Part shown: positions 1 to 8,118 of the stretch, piece by piece | Layout of the letters: the number at the start of each line of letters is the position of its first letter | How positions within the stretch are numbered: position 1 is the first letter of the stretch | Source: Saksenaea vasiformis B4078 | Lineage: Eukaryota; Mucoromycota; Mucoromycetes; Mucorales; Saksenaeaceae | Length of the DNA: 12,323 nt | Assembly (NCBI GenBank): GCA_000697055.1 | Contig: JNDT01002396.1 | Location: forward strand, 1 to 12,323 | Direction of reading: 5' to 3' | Program-made: the position numbers and the translations under genes | Notes under the pieces: model-generated | The model's input: only the letters and a program-made list of their open reading frames with translations | Told to the model about the DNA's origin: nothing | Databases searched by the model: none

Positions 1-486
1 CCTTTTGCAAGATATCACGATTGATTAGCCAATAAGAACCAGCTTTCGTACAGAAGATGTACCCCAATCGCGAACTTTAAATGCGTTTTAATTATACTCT
101 CTATAATGTTAGAAGGTTTCCAGTGCATCAAGATTATAATTTTAACGCGCGGCTACTATATATATTTCTACGGACAAAAGAAAAAAAAAGATCGAGAAAG
201 ATGTCCAAAGTTTATAAAGTGGAATCATCAAAAATCACGTAAGCGAGTGCAGCTTTACTTTATGCGTTGATTCTTGAAATCTCTTTTTTGAATACATATG
301 CTGTACAGTCTCCCCTTTTAATCAAGGCCTTGGTAACAGTGCAAAACCTGAAAATAGGTGAGGGATGAAAAGTTCGGGGCCTGAGTTAACCGGGGAGGCA
401 CTGTATTCCAATGATATACTCAGGCGAAGAAAAAAAGGTGTCTGATACACATTTATTACTGAAATTCTTGCGCTACTGGCTCTGTG

Positions 487-873
487 GATGAAAACTGTGG
501 ATTCTATTATAAGCTGTTGAGCGCTTCGCCATTTGGCATGTCCGCTCTAGCCAGTCCCGAGAGAGAGAAATTAATAAAAAAACATATAGGCCCTTCTTGA
601 CACTACCTCTTCCCCACTTTCACTGGTATCAGATGTGTCAAGCTTTGATCTGACTTCTCTTCCCTTCCTCCCTCATAACCCCATTTTTTTTCTTCTCTTT
701 ACTTAGTGCAAATTTCCCCTTTTTTCCCCTTTCCTTTTTCATTACGTTTCTATCTTTTTCCCTTAAGCGTATTAAGGTTTTTTTGCACCGTTACTTTCTT
801 GGAACCAGCTAGAGCGGGACATGCTGAATGACGAAGTGCTCATCGGCTTACAATAGAATCCACAATGTTCATC
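487..873. repeat. Imperfect inverted repeat, two ~71-73 nt arms
   Basis: The reverse complement of 487-557 aligns with 801-873. The best core (about 57 columns) has seven mismatches and one gap, roughly 86% identity by eye. About 243 bp separates the arms, mostly a C/T-rich tract. Read outward, both arms encode similar peptides: D-E-N-C-G-F-Y-Y from the + strand of the left arm and D-E-H-C-G-F-Y-C from the - strand of the right arm. This could be a foldback or MITE-like element with long terminal repeats, or an inverted duplication of a former coding segment. No target-site duplication was identified. Confidence 0.7.
600..768 (+). repeat. Pyrimidine-rich low-complexity tract
   Basis: Nearly 170 nt made mostly of C and T, with runs of T and of TTCCC, on the + strand. 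It fills the space between the two inverted-repeat arms. It could be loop sequence of a foldback element or a CT-rich promoter element; no transcript can be assigned. Confidence 0.6.
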
Positions 874-1397
874 CATAGTGATACGACAGCGATGCAGCAG
901 CATGGGATAGAAGTTCTCTCCAAACATACCTTGAAACTTCGGCAAAAAATTGCATTTATAAGGGTTGACTATGGATTGTCGCGTACGTCTCTGAATACTA
1001 GTGTATTCTTGCAAATCTATAGCTGTTACTAATGAACTTCACTAGGTTCAGCAAGCGCAATTTGCTGAGGGGAAATTTTGTCGCTGAGAAATGTGTCAAG
1101 AACCTCTTGTCACGCTCAATTCTTTCTCGTGACCTAACCGTCTTTTGCCGCACCAATGACCGAGAACACGCCACCGAACATCGTTCCCTAATAGTGGCAT
1201 TTTTTTATTTTAAACATTATAGCTAATGATTACGCTATTTTTCTCCGAGATACGATGAGTAATATCTCAACACTGCTGTAATTATCAGCGATTGGTGCCG
1301 GTAATTGTTCTCTCGGAATAACTTGATTGCGTGTGAAACTGCATGTTAAGATGATGAAACAGTGACTCAAAACTCAGATTCGCATGAATTTTTCCAC

Positions 1398-1404
1398 TAT
1401 AAAA
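1398..1404 (+). promoter_or_regulatory. TATA box of the 1452 gene
   Basis: TATAAAA lies 48 nt upstream of the ATG at 1452, followed by an AT-rich leader. The spacing suits a short fungal 5' leader. The function is inferred from position. Confidence 0.5.
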
Positions 1405-1451
1405 GTGCGAATGAGCCAGATGTCTCAGCTGTTAGTTTTTAATAATTAATT

Positions 1452-1830
1452 ATGTCTGACAAGTTGCAAATGCAGTCTGATATTGATAAGATGAAGGGCT
1501 CAATGGAGCAAACGTCATCAGCTACGGTAAATACAATTGAATATGTAGATGAAGAGCAAGCACTAAATTGATACTTGCACTTAGCCTCAGAGAAGAAAAA
1601 GTTTGTGGGAGAGCCTAAGAACTGGTAGCGTCATGGCTTCGTCTCGAGACATTCAAGGTACGAAGAGTATGGATGCAACCGGATTCTCGACCACGGCTGC
1701 CAAGTTGGAAGACATGTTTGGCAGCACTGCTTTGACAGAGACTGGATTCCAGTATACGCCAGGTCGAGATGATGAGGCCAAGCGACGACGAAGCGAACTT
1801 GCAGAAGATGCATTACGTCAAATGTCGTAA
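1452..1830 (+). CDS. Two-exon gene, 106-residue hydrophilic protein, unknown function
   Basis: I do not recognise this protein. Exon 1 is 1452-1526. A 58-bp intron (1527-1584) begins GTAAAT, has a CACTAAAT branch-like site and ends CTTAG. Exon 2 is 1585-1830, ending in TAA. Splicing joins 25 codons to 81 in phase, and reading through the intron would hit a stop, so the model is well constrained. The product is polar, with no signal peptide or membrane segment. A basic P-Q-R-R-K-S-L-W-E motif lies just after the junction (residues 26-34). A Ser/Thr/Gly-rich middle follows, then a charged C-terminus with D-E-A-K-R-R-R. It looks largely disordered, with a possible C-terminal helix. A TATA box at 1398 and the short leader support a real transcription unit. 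It could be a small regulatory or nuclear adaptor protein, but nothing visible decides that. Confidence 0.7.
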
Positions 1831-2924
1831 AAAGTTGTAACATTCTTTGACTATTATGTGTACATATAAATTATGCGTTCAAACATAAGCTTTATTGTCA
1901 TTCATCTGTTTTGAAGTATATGCAATATGTCTTTGATGAGTGTTTAGTATGGATGTACCTGGTGAAAGGCTTATGGTAAAAGTTATTGGGAGCAGCTTGG
2001 ATTCAGATCTTACATGACATGCATAATCGCATATGAGTCAGTTTCTTGTGAAGTTGGCTGATTGGATTGGTTTTATGCAGAGAAACAGCTGTTTTTATAA
2101 ATCTATATTTTTGTTCAGCAGTCCCTAAGAAGTTACCAGGCTGACAGTGAACAAGGTCAACAAGAATCTGATTAGACAGGTTCATCAACAGCTGATATAT
2201 ATGATATACGTGAAACAGCCGATGGTATGTAGGCTGAAAATAATCATGACTTCCGACTTGAAAGGTCCGGTAATGTGATAAGAGAAGATGTCTCCTAAAG
2301 AACTACTTCTGTTTTATACAAGTATATGGTGAATTCGAATTTGCACGTATATTACCGTGTCATCTGATGCTCCTGCACTTAAGATACTCGACTTGAATGG
2401 TGTACTTCTCGTGACCTAGATGGCATAGAGAATGAAAAAATAGCACACATAGGGAAAGTGGGATAACGTCCATGCTTTACAACCTATTTGCTGCCAGTCT
2501 TCAAGTGTCTCTCAGTATCGAGGAGAGTATCATATAGTTTCATTGGATTTATGATTGTTAGGATATGATCTATCCATAAGTAGACTATTACGATATCAAC
2601 TTACCCAAACCGGAACTTGCGTAAACGCGGAGAATTATGGTGGGGCGGCCAAGGTTCTCGGATATTCGCTTGCGTAAAATATTATAATTCACTAGATGCG
2701 GAACGTTCGTTATAGTAAAAGTTGGGAAATGAGAACATCAGTGATGAAGGATAAATAAGTTACTTTTAGTTTAGCATATTCTCAAACTCGCATGCAGCTC
2801 CTGAGATGTTCAGTAACTTTATCGGCGTCAGCGAGGCGTTTCTCTTCGTTTTTTCCAAAACAAGTATGAGTCAACATTTAAGCAGACAAACCAATATGGA
2901 TTACTGACTACATAGCCTACTTAT

Positions 2925-2930
2925 TTTATT
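2925..2930 (-). terminator. Possible polyadenylation signal of the ZIP gene
   Basis: AATAAA on the minus strand, about 160 nt past the ZIP stop codon, in an AAAATAAAATAAG context. It is the best match downstream of that gene. The assignment is positional only. Confidence 0.35.
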
Positions 2931-2982
2931 TTACACGGATAAGGTTACATGTAGGAAGTTCATTATATTACAATATGCAACG

Positions 2983-3019
2983 TGATAATAATGATGATGG
3001 TGACAACGACGATGATGAT
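2983..3019. repeat. Imperfect GAT/GAC trinucleotide stretch
   Basis: A run of GAT, AAT and GAC-type triplets on the + strand, in the predicted 3' untranslated region of the ZIP gene. It resembles a degenerate microsatellite. No function is implied. Confidence 0.5.
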
Positions 3020-3088
3020 TGGTATAGTGTGCGAAAAGATAAGGTTGACGGAAGCTGCTACGGAAAAGGAAGGGGAAAAAAAGAAGTT

Positions 3089-4392
3089 CTATGCCCACTT
3101 GCCGAGTAAGGCCATTAGGCCTGCTCCACAGTACATGGACATGAAACATACGAGTTTGCGTACAAAGCGACTCTTTCGGAACTCCTCGTTATGATTGATT
3201 TCCATACTCATAAGGGAAACGTATGCGTTGTACAGTAAAATACCAGCTGATAGCGAATCGAGGATAGCGCTGGCGAGAGTGGCTGAAGATGAGTGAGGAT
3301 TGAAAGATGAGTGGATTCCAACGCCAATGGCGACACCAAACGGTGTCATGATGACAAACAATAGTCCCATCAGCAAGGGTTTCCTCCACGATTTGTTGTT
3401 TAGATCGTTAACACGTGTACCGAGTGCAACACCTTCGAAAAACTGGATGGATTGTCATGGTGAGACAGGCATATAACATGGTGCTTTTTTGTCCTTTACC
3501 TGGTGGAATACGAGAGCAATCAACAGAGTAACAAATTCGTCATTTCCAGTATTTGCCAAAGTGATGCCAATAATAATTGAATGCATGACGATACCAAGTT
3601 CTAGGACAAGGGTACCGACATTTTTAAACGATTCCTCTTCCTCAAGCAACCCAGCACTATGAACATGACCGACAGGTTTCTCGCCATCGTTATTGGCAGT
3701 TGACTGAGAGGAACTGGACGAGTTTTCGGTTATCGCAGGCCGTGCTTTCTCTACGTCGCCGCTGTTCTTTTGCTTTCGTGCACGAATACGATCAAGGTTG
3801 GCGACGGCGGCTAACTCTAGCTGCTGGAGCGCGAATGATGAAATCATACAAAAGACGCCTGCAAATGCTTCATACGTCTTCCACCCCTCGCTTAGACATG
3901 GACTGTGAAAATTTTCCAGCGCCTCCGGTAACATGTGAACGAATGCTGTTGCAAGAATGACGCCCGTGCCAACTAACCCATGTCAAGAAATAGTTAATGG
4001 AGATGAAATCATCGCGTATCAAACTTACAGAACTTTCCAATAGTCAATATCCAATCACGAATGCTGCCTTTACTATAAGGTTGAATGCGATGCAAGATCA
4101 TAGGTGTAAACACGCCTGTATGTTTGTTTAGCTCGCCTAGAACGTATCAATGACATACGATCAAAAAAACATACCGACAGCACTTGTGACTAGAATAATA
4201 AAAAGAGATCCTACGCGCATCGGCATGTTGTAATCTTCGACTGGGGCTGCTGCACATGTATCAGAAGCTGCGACCTCTATTATTCAAGGCTGTTGAGCAA
4301 TTTTCCTTTTCCAATAGCGTTTTCTTCTTACCTTGTGCTTGGGCTCGCGCAAGAAATATCAAAGATAGTAAACTGATCAAGCTACAATGCAT
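3089..4392 (-). CDS. ZIP-family zinc/iron transporter, complete, five exons
   Basis: The protein imports divalent metal (zinc or iron, by family) into the cytosol and is probably in the plasma membrane. My exons on the minus strand are 4392-4332, 4267-4175, 4115-4029, 3972-3500 and 3442-3089 (TAG), giving 355 residues, normal for fungal ZIPs. All four introns (64, 59, 56, 57 bp) are GT-AG. Residues 1-20 look like a signal peptide. Eight hydrophobic segments follow. Segment 2 contains F-V-H-M-L-P-E-A-L. Segment 4 has L-E-L-G-I-V-M-H-S with H211. Segment 5 carries the ZIP signature H-Q-F-F-E-G, with H237 and E241; these supply metal-site residues in the family. The loop between segments 3 and 4 (about 70 residues) is Ser-rich and has only a small G-H-V-H cluster. 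Exon 3 has two possible acceptors 21 nt apart. The family is certain; the metal is not. Confidence 0.93.
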
Positions 4393-4471
4393 GTAGGGAG
4401 AAGAAGTTCAAGAAAAGACGGGGGGCGGGAAGGAAGAAAAGGAGTAAAACAATGTAACAAATAGCAAGTGT

Positions 4472-4478
4472 CTTATAA
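4472..4478 (-). promoter_or_regulatory. Possible TATA box of the ZIP gene
   Basis: TTATAAG on the minus strand, 80 nt upstream of the ZIP ATG, followed by a C/T-rich leader typical of fungal genes. The call rests on position only. Confidence 0.35.
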
Positions 4479-4610
4479 CTGAGAGGGTCTTCAGATGAGG
4501 ACCTTCTGGGTCATATGTTTCACAAGATTTTACACAGCGCTCCAATCTTACTAAAAAATTTCTGAAAAATTTTTGAACTACAGTCACAAAATAGCCCAGC
4601 TTTCACTCGT

Positions 4611-4622
4611 AAGGTACACCTT
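4611..4622. promoter_or_regulatory. Palindrome in the ZIP upstream region
   Basis: AAGGTACACCTT is an inverted repeat with perfect 5-bp arms and a 2-bp spacer, about 220 bp upstream of the ZIP start codon. Its half-sites (AAGGT/ACCTT) are those of the yeast Zap1 zinc-responsive element ACCTTnAAGGT, but in everted order. It may be a regulatory site for the ZIP gene or for the divergent 4774 candidate; this is conjecture. Confidence 0.25.
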
Positions 4623-4733
4623 CCTTTATGGAATATCTGGCTGCTAACAAGTTCAGGTGTTCAACCGATAGGTTAGAAGGAAGAAGAGGTGTGAGATGAA
4701 AGAACAGAGAAAGGGAGAGAAATAGGCGGAGCT

Positions 4734-4740
4734 TATAAAG
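4734..4740 (+). promoter_or_regulatory. TATA box of the 4774 candidate gene
   Basis: TATAAAG lies 34 nt before the ATG at 4774, an arrangement much like that of the 1452 gene. It supports transcription to the right of this point. Confidence 0.4.
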
Positions 4741-4773
4741 CATGTCACTCTTGATATATTAGGGTTTAAATTA

Positions 4774-4997
4774 ATGAGTTTTTGGAGATGGATGCAAGCG
4801 TCGGTTATCGGACCGCTCTTTCCGCCAGATAAAATCTGTGTCATATTTGTGCAAATGAAACAAGCAACTCACCCTAATTATGGGAATCGATGCTATATGA
4901 ACTTTTTGGTATGAAGCGTGAATCCTACGAGGAAGACTTAAAATACCAAAAACCGAAACGATACCTTCCCAATTGGGCATATCCTTTCTCTTTTTGA
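4774..4997 (+). CDS. Doubtful small gene, about 50 residues, possibly spliced
   Basis: Not recognised. From the ATG at 4774 the frame begins M-S-F-W-R-W-M-Q and stays open to a TGA after 4900. A second open stretch in another frame (from 4917) reads R-E-S-Y-E-E-D-L-K-Y-Q and ends N-W-A-Y-P-F-S-F before the TGA at 4995-4997; it looks protein-like, rich in charged and aromatic residues. A phase-0 join, from GTCATA after codon TGT near 4839 to an AAG at 4916, would give a 50-residue protein, but donor and acceptor are both weak. The short Trp-rich start and aromatic end would suit a small mitochondrial inner-membrane protein, but I cannot name one. It is divergent from the ZIP gene. The TATA box is the best support; it may also be chance. 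Confidence 0.3.
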
Positions 4998-5567
4998 GCT
5001 GACTACTGAGAAACACATGACAATAATGCATTTGGCGATTCATACCCCTGATAGCAATGCAGATCATCGAAGCTGAGTCTTAATTGTGGGTTTTGCATAG
5101 CCCTTTGCCTGCTAACAGGTTACATGATTTGTTCTAAAACTGAGTTTGTTTTGCATCAACTGAAGATATTCTGCTCTTGAATAAGACAGCTACCTGCAGA
5201 GCTGTCCCTTGTGTCAGCGAGTCCCTGTTAACATACGTATGATTTTTTTGAAGAAGGACTTCAAATACATCTCCGTTCAGTAGCTAATTTGCTAATACAA
5301 AAAGTCTTAATGTCGTTCTAAAGATGTTTTTTTTATCTCGCAAGTCCTCTATCCCAAATCGGTTGGTTGCAAGCGTTTTTGCTTCAATAACAAATACTGA
5401 AGGGATATCAAAGGCGTTAAGAATGATATTGGATGAAGAGAGTTAAAATGAACTTACCAGCCGAGGCTGTGGTCCTGGCCTATGCCAGATGCCGTACCGT
5501 CGTGTCAGCAAGCTGACAGAGTGGCCGTGTTCATTTTTTTTCGAATTGGCTGACTTTTGTGATAGAC
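4998..5567. other. Non-coding stretch next to Fanzor copy A
   Basis: AT-rich and without a recognised gene up to about 5455. From 5458 to 5518 the base composition becomes GC-rich and three short perfect hairpins occur (listed separately), just past the stop codon of Fanzor copy A. The right boundary of the Fanzor element should lie here, but I see no terminal repeat. Confidence 0.45.
5458..5518 (-). ncRNA. Candidate Fanzor guide (omega) RNA scaffold, three hairpins
   Basis: Three perfect short inverted repeats lie within 61 nt, starting about 50 nt past the copy A stop. On the + strand they are TGTCAGC-AA-GCTGACA (5503-5518), CTGGC-CTAT-GCCAG (5475-5488) and CAGCC-GA-GGCTG (5458-5469). The segment is clearly more GC-rich than its flanks. 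In TnpB and Fanzor loci the guide RNA scaffold is encoded at the 3' end of the nuclease gene and into the adjacent element end, on the same strand, so position and structure both fit. Identification as a guide RNA is inference; the ends are unknown. Confidence 0.35.
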
Positions 5568-6522
5568 CTAAACGATTGGAAGAGGCGATCCATTTTTCAT
5601 CGCGGAGATCCCTGCTAGTCCAATCGCAACGGCGGCCATCGTGTCCCTGCCCTGCACGCCATGTCCAGATTTCACAGCAATACAGCAGGGATTTTGGCAT
5701 ACAGAGGCACCGTTGACAGATACGGTTCTCGTTTTCCCATCCACGACCTTCCTTTTTTTCGGGCGAGATACCTTATCATAGCAGAACACGCAGGTCTCAC
5801 TGCTTCTGTATTCATTTGTCATGATCACTGGGGTAGCCTGTCGATGTAAGCGCCTCATCCAACTTCCTCCTCTTCTCGCGTGTCCACCAATGCGAAAACC
5901 AACGCCAGTGCCTTGAGTCCCAATACACAGTACTGCAGTCTTTTTACCGCTCCCTCCCTCCCGTAGTACTTGCTTTCGTTCATCAAGGGTTTTCTTCTTG
6001 TATATTTGATCTTCCTTTATGCGAAGATATTTCTTGGCCTTGCGTTCGGTGTTGGACATGTAAAATTTTCTCAAAGCGTCCCGAGTTGTTTGATCGGTCT
6101 AATGACACCAGCTTTCAGTACATGAATTCTCGAATTTTCATTACCTTGTGGCGCTGATTAGCTTGCCCGATAGTATTCGATAGTTCCATGCAATTTTTAG
6201 AAAGTAGCTTTTCTGCTTGAGTTGCAGCTCTTCCCTCTGGTGACTACAAATGATGTAAATGTTTTAGCCTATCCACCTTTCCTGGTTAACCTACATTTTT
6301 CTTCCGCCTCTCTCGGCCTGTATGTGCTTCTCTGCATCTCGTTGTCCAGTCCATATCCTCCGCGGTAGATTTGAAAGGCTTCGGTAACTGTAAGAACCGT
6401 TTCTTATCCTCATCAATACCAATAGATATACTATCGTCGTGTTCCTGTAAGGACTGATATCTGTTGTATAGTTCCACATGGAAGTCATAGCGAGGGGGTG
6501 GTATACTGACAGTCGTAGACAT
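5568..6522 (-). CDS. Fanzor (TnpB-like nuclease), copy A, C-terminal part, likely decayed
   Basis: Fanzors are eukaryotic relatives of TnpB: transposon-encoded RNA-guided DNA nucleases. Exons on the minus strand are 6522-6295, 6243-6145 and 6098-5568 (stop), with GT-AG introns of 51 and 46 bp, giving 285 residues. The C-terminal half is diagnostic. It has C-I-G-T-Q-G-T-G (167-174), then G-G-H-A-R-R-G-G (180-187), then N-E-Y-R-S-S-E-T-C with E205. A split zinc finger follows (C212, C215, C243, C247/C248), then G-R-D-T-M-A-A with D261, the RuvC-III Asp. The protein is much shorter than usual Fanzors and the N-terminal domains are missing. The only G-I-D (about residue 37) is followed by E-D, not the usual P-G, so the RuvC-I site is doubtful. 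The frame continues open upstream to about 6817 apart from one TGA (6568-6570). Most likely a truncated or decaying copy; the start is a guess. Confidence 0.8.
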
Positions 6523-6756
6523 GGTCACCACTCCGTAAGGTAAGCCAATATTGTTGCAGATGTAGCATCATTCATCTTCCGCAACAGAACGCCAGACGCA
6601 GTATCGCTTCAAGTCCTTTGCAGTGCGTAACCTTTTATCACGAGTTTTAGTCCATTTACTGACCATGGATATTTTTTTTTGTTTTTGTGCTATCCCATAG
6701 GGATTCTGTGTCCATCGAGGGACCAGGTTGACGTAAATGTGAACTTGGCTCTTCAC

Positions 6757-7087
6757 ACGTGCAAGATTTATATAAACCAGCGTGAAAGCACACTCAGTAA
6801 ATAATAACCTGGAATGCTAATTATCGTGTATCCAAATATCAGATAGGAGCATTTCAACCTTCTTTATCTACTAGATAAATAAGAATAACTTCTCTTCGTT
6901 CAAAGACTATATACGCGATAACGCTCGAATATTTGTATGTTACATTTTAGTTACCAGAAAGGAGCTCTAGTTACTGAAATCCAGCCTCTTCCCTTCATTT
7001 AAAAAAAGAAAGCCACATTTGTCAAAGAGACTGGCTAAGAAAACAATACATGCATTTTGTTCTGACAATATCTGTAGTTTATGCGCA
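6757..7087. other. Intergenic stretch between the secreted protein and Fanzor copy A
   Basis: AT-rich, with no convincing gene. The first 60 bases extend the open minus-strand frame upstream of Fanzor copy A (to about 6817), which may be remains of its 5' part. The rest should hold the 3' untranslated region of the secreted-protein gene and the left end of the Fanzor element; I see no terminal repeat or target duplication. Confidence 0.45.
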
Positions 7088-7510
7088 TCATATCCAGGTT
7101 CCACCTCCAAAATAGAGACCAAAGGAGTTTCCTATACTGCTGCCGGTATACTTAAGTGTTTCACGGTTGTCAGATTGAGTGAGCAGAAGGAATAGACCAC
7201 CAAATTGCGCTAATGAAAGCGATGCATCGTGTACCAAGGTATCCGGATCGCTGAACACTAATTCACCATCTGATCTAGCCATACGAACATCCGTGCCGTT
7301 GACGGTAAACCACGTTGGTACGTTTACAGGCCCATTGACGTCGAAGAAGAAAAACTTTGAAAGGAGAGGAAGCACCATTACCGCGTGGTAGGTTGGAAGA
7401 GTGTCTGGATCGACAAAACCGATGATAGTGACATTAGCGGGGGTGTTCAGTGCTAATATGGTCGAGCAAAGCAAGAGATATCCAGTGCAGAGAATGTATT
7501 GCAGTTTCAT
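7088..7510 (-). CDS. Small secreted protein, 140 residues, unknown function
   Basis: A single-exon frame from ATG (7510-7508) to a stop at 7088. Residues 1-20 form a clear signal peptide: a Lys near the start, a Leu-rich core, then S-T-I-L-A before L-N-T, so cleavage after Ala20 is likely. The mature part (about 120 residues) has N-glycosylation sequons N-V-T (26-28) and N-G-T (71-73), a hydrophobic patch with F-F-F-F (53-56), and a Gly-rich C-terminus ending G-G-G-T-W-I. It has no Cys after the signal peptide, so it is not a disulfide-rich effector type. The composition suggests a beta-rich secreted or wall-associated protein. I recognise no family. A TATA-like TTAAATA on the minus strand near 7553-7559 lies about 45 nt upstream. 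It is divergent from the Nup84 gene. Confidence 0.7.
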   Translation of the reverse strand: MKLQYILCTGYLLLCSTILALNTPANVTIIGFVDPDTLPTYHAVMVLPLLSKFFFFDVNGPVNVPTWFTVNGTDVRMARSDGELVFSDPDTLVHDASLSLAQFGGLFLLLTQSDNRETLKYTGSSIGNSFGLYFGGGTWI

Positions 7511-8118
7511 GATTACGTTCTTCCAACAGAGCTAAGTTTTCCTACTTTCATCTATTTAAGTTGTTTTTCCTGTACATTCATATGCAAAGTTAAAAATGGA
7601 AAGAAACTGTTAGATATCTTTCTCACTCTTACTGTTTTAACCGTCTGCATGTTTAGAAATGCCAATTCGGCAGTTTACAGCAAAATACATGCCAGTAACG
7701 AACGTTGTTTATTGCGATTTGAAAGAATGCTGTGCGGATTTTTAGTCGGATTGATAGCGATCCATTTTAGATGATACCCTCAGCACACAAAAGTGTGATC
7801 CTCCGGGTTTTATAGTTTGCTCGCGAATAAATTTGTATTTCCTTGTGTGAAGAAAAAATTGCTAAAGTACCTGGTCGGTGAAAAACCTTCTAAGTATAAT
7901 CGAAGAATGTACTAATAGAACCTCAAACTTTTATGATCTCTATCGTTGAACCATGTGCCTTCTACCGCGGAAAAACTCACTGTTAACGAAGACCACGGCC
8001 ATTTGGGAAAGACATCATGATGTGACCGCAAGTGGACGGACATCGAAAACGCTGATTGCTATAGAAGTGCGTATTGAGGCTTCTCCAGGTCGACACTTTG
8101 AATGGAAAGGACAACGCC
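7511..8118. other. Divergent intergenic region, secreted protein / Nup84
   Basis: This should hold the promoters of the minus-strand secreted-protein gene and the plus-strand Nup84 gene. Two plus-strand open frames (7499-7774 and 7953-8168) have no recognisable motif and the first overlaps the signal-peptide region of the secreted-protein gene. An upstream Nup84 exon within 7953-8118 cannot be excluded. No tRNA or repeat was seen. Confidence 0.45.

Larger units (their letters stand above)
1..1451. other. Stretch without a recognised gene
   Basis: I see no open frame here that I can support as a gene. The stretch holds an inverted repeat (487-557 and 801-873) with a pyrimidine-rich tract between its arms, both listed separately, and the promoter of the gene that starts at 1452. 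Two short open frames (772-1014 on - and 1032-1226 on +) have no recognisable motif and were not called. Confidence 0.6.
1831..3088. other. Stretch without a recognised gene
   Basis: This stretch lies between the 3' ends of two convergent genes. The longest open stretch is 2003-2302 on the minus strand, about 99 codons with no ATG at its upstream end (first ATG at 2188) and no recognised motif. A length like that is near what chance allows in AT-rich DNA. It could be an exon after a CTTTAG or AAGTAG acceptor, but no partner exon was found. A 10-nt direct repeat (CTTGCGTAAA at 2616 and 2669) and a low-complexity trinucleotide stretch near 2983-3019 are the only other structures seen. Confidence 0.5.

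Noticed and set aside
772..1226. Two short open frames, 772-1014 (-) and 1032-1226 (+)
   Set aside because: No motif or gene signals; the first is open partly because it covers an inverted-repeat arm.
2003..2302. Minus-strand stretch open for about 99 codons
   Set aside because: No ATG at its start, no partner exon and no recognised family; this length is near chance for a 12-kb AT-rich window.
2616..2678. Direct repeat CTTGCGTAAA, two copies 53 nt apart
   Set aside because: Only two 10-nt copies, with no further similarity around them.
3700..3960. Plus-strand open frame
   Set aside because: Antisense shadow of ZIP exon 4, which has clear family motifs.
5443..5849. Overlapping open frames on both strands
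   Set aside because: Off-frame readings of Fanzor copy A and its 3' flank; no motifs.
7499..7774. Plus-strand frame with hydrophobic stretches
   Set aside because: It lacks an ATG near its start, overlaps the signal-peptide region of the secreted-protein gene and has no recognisable domain.
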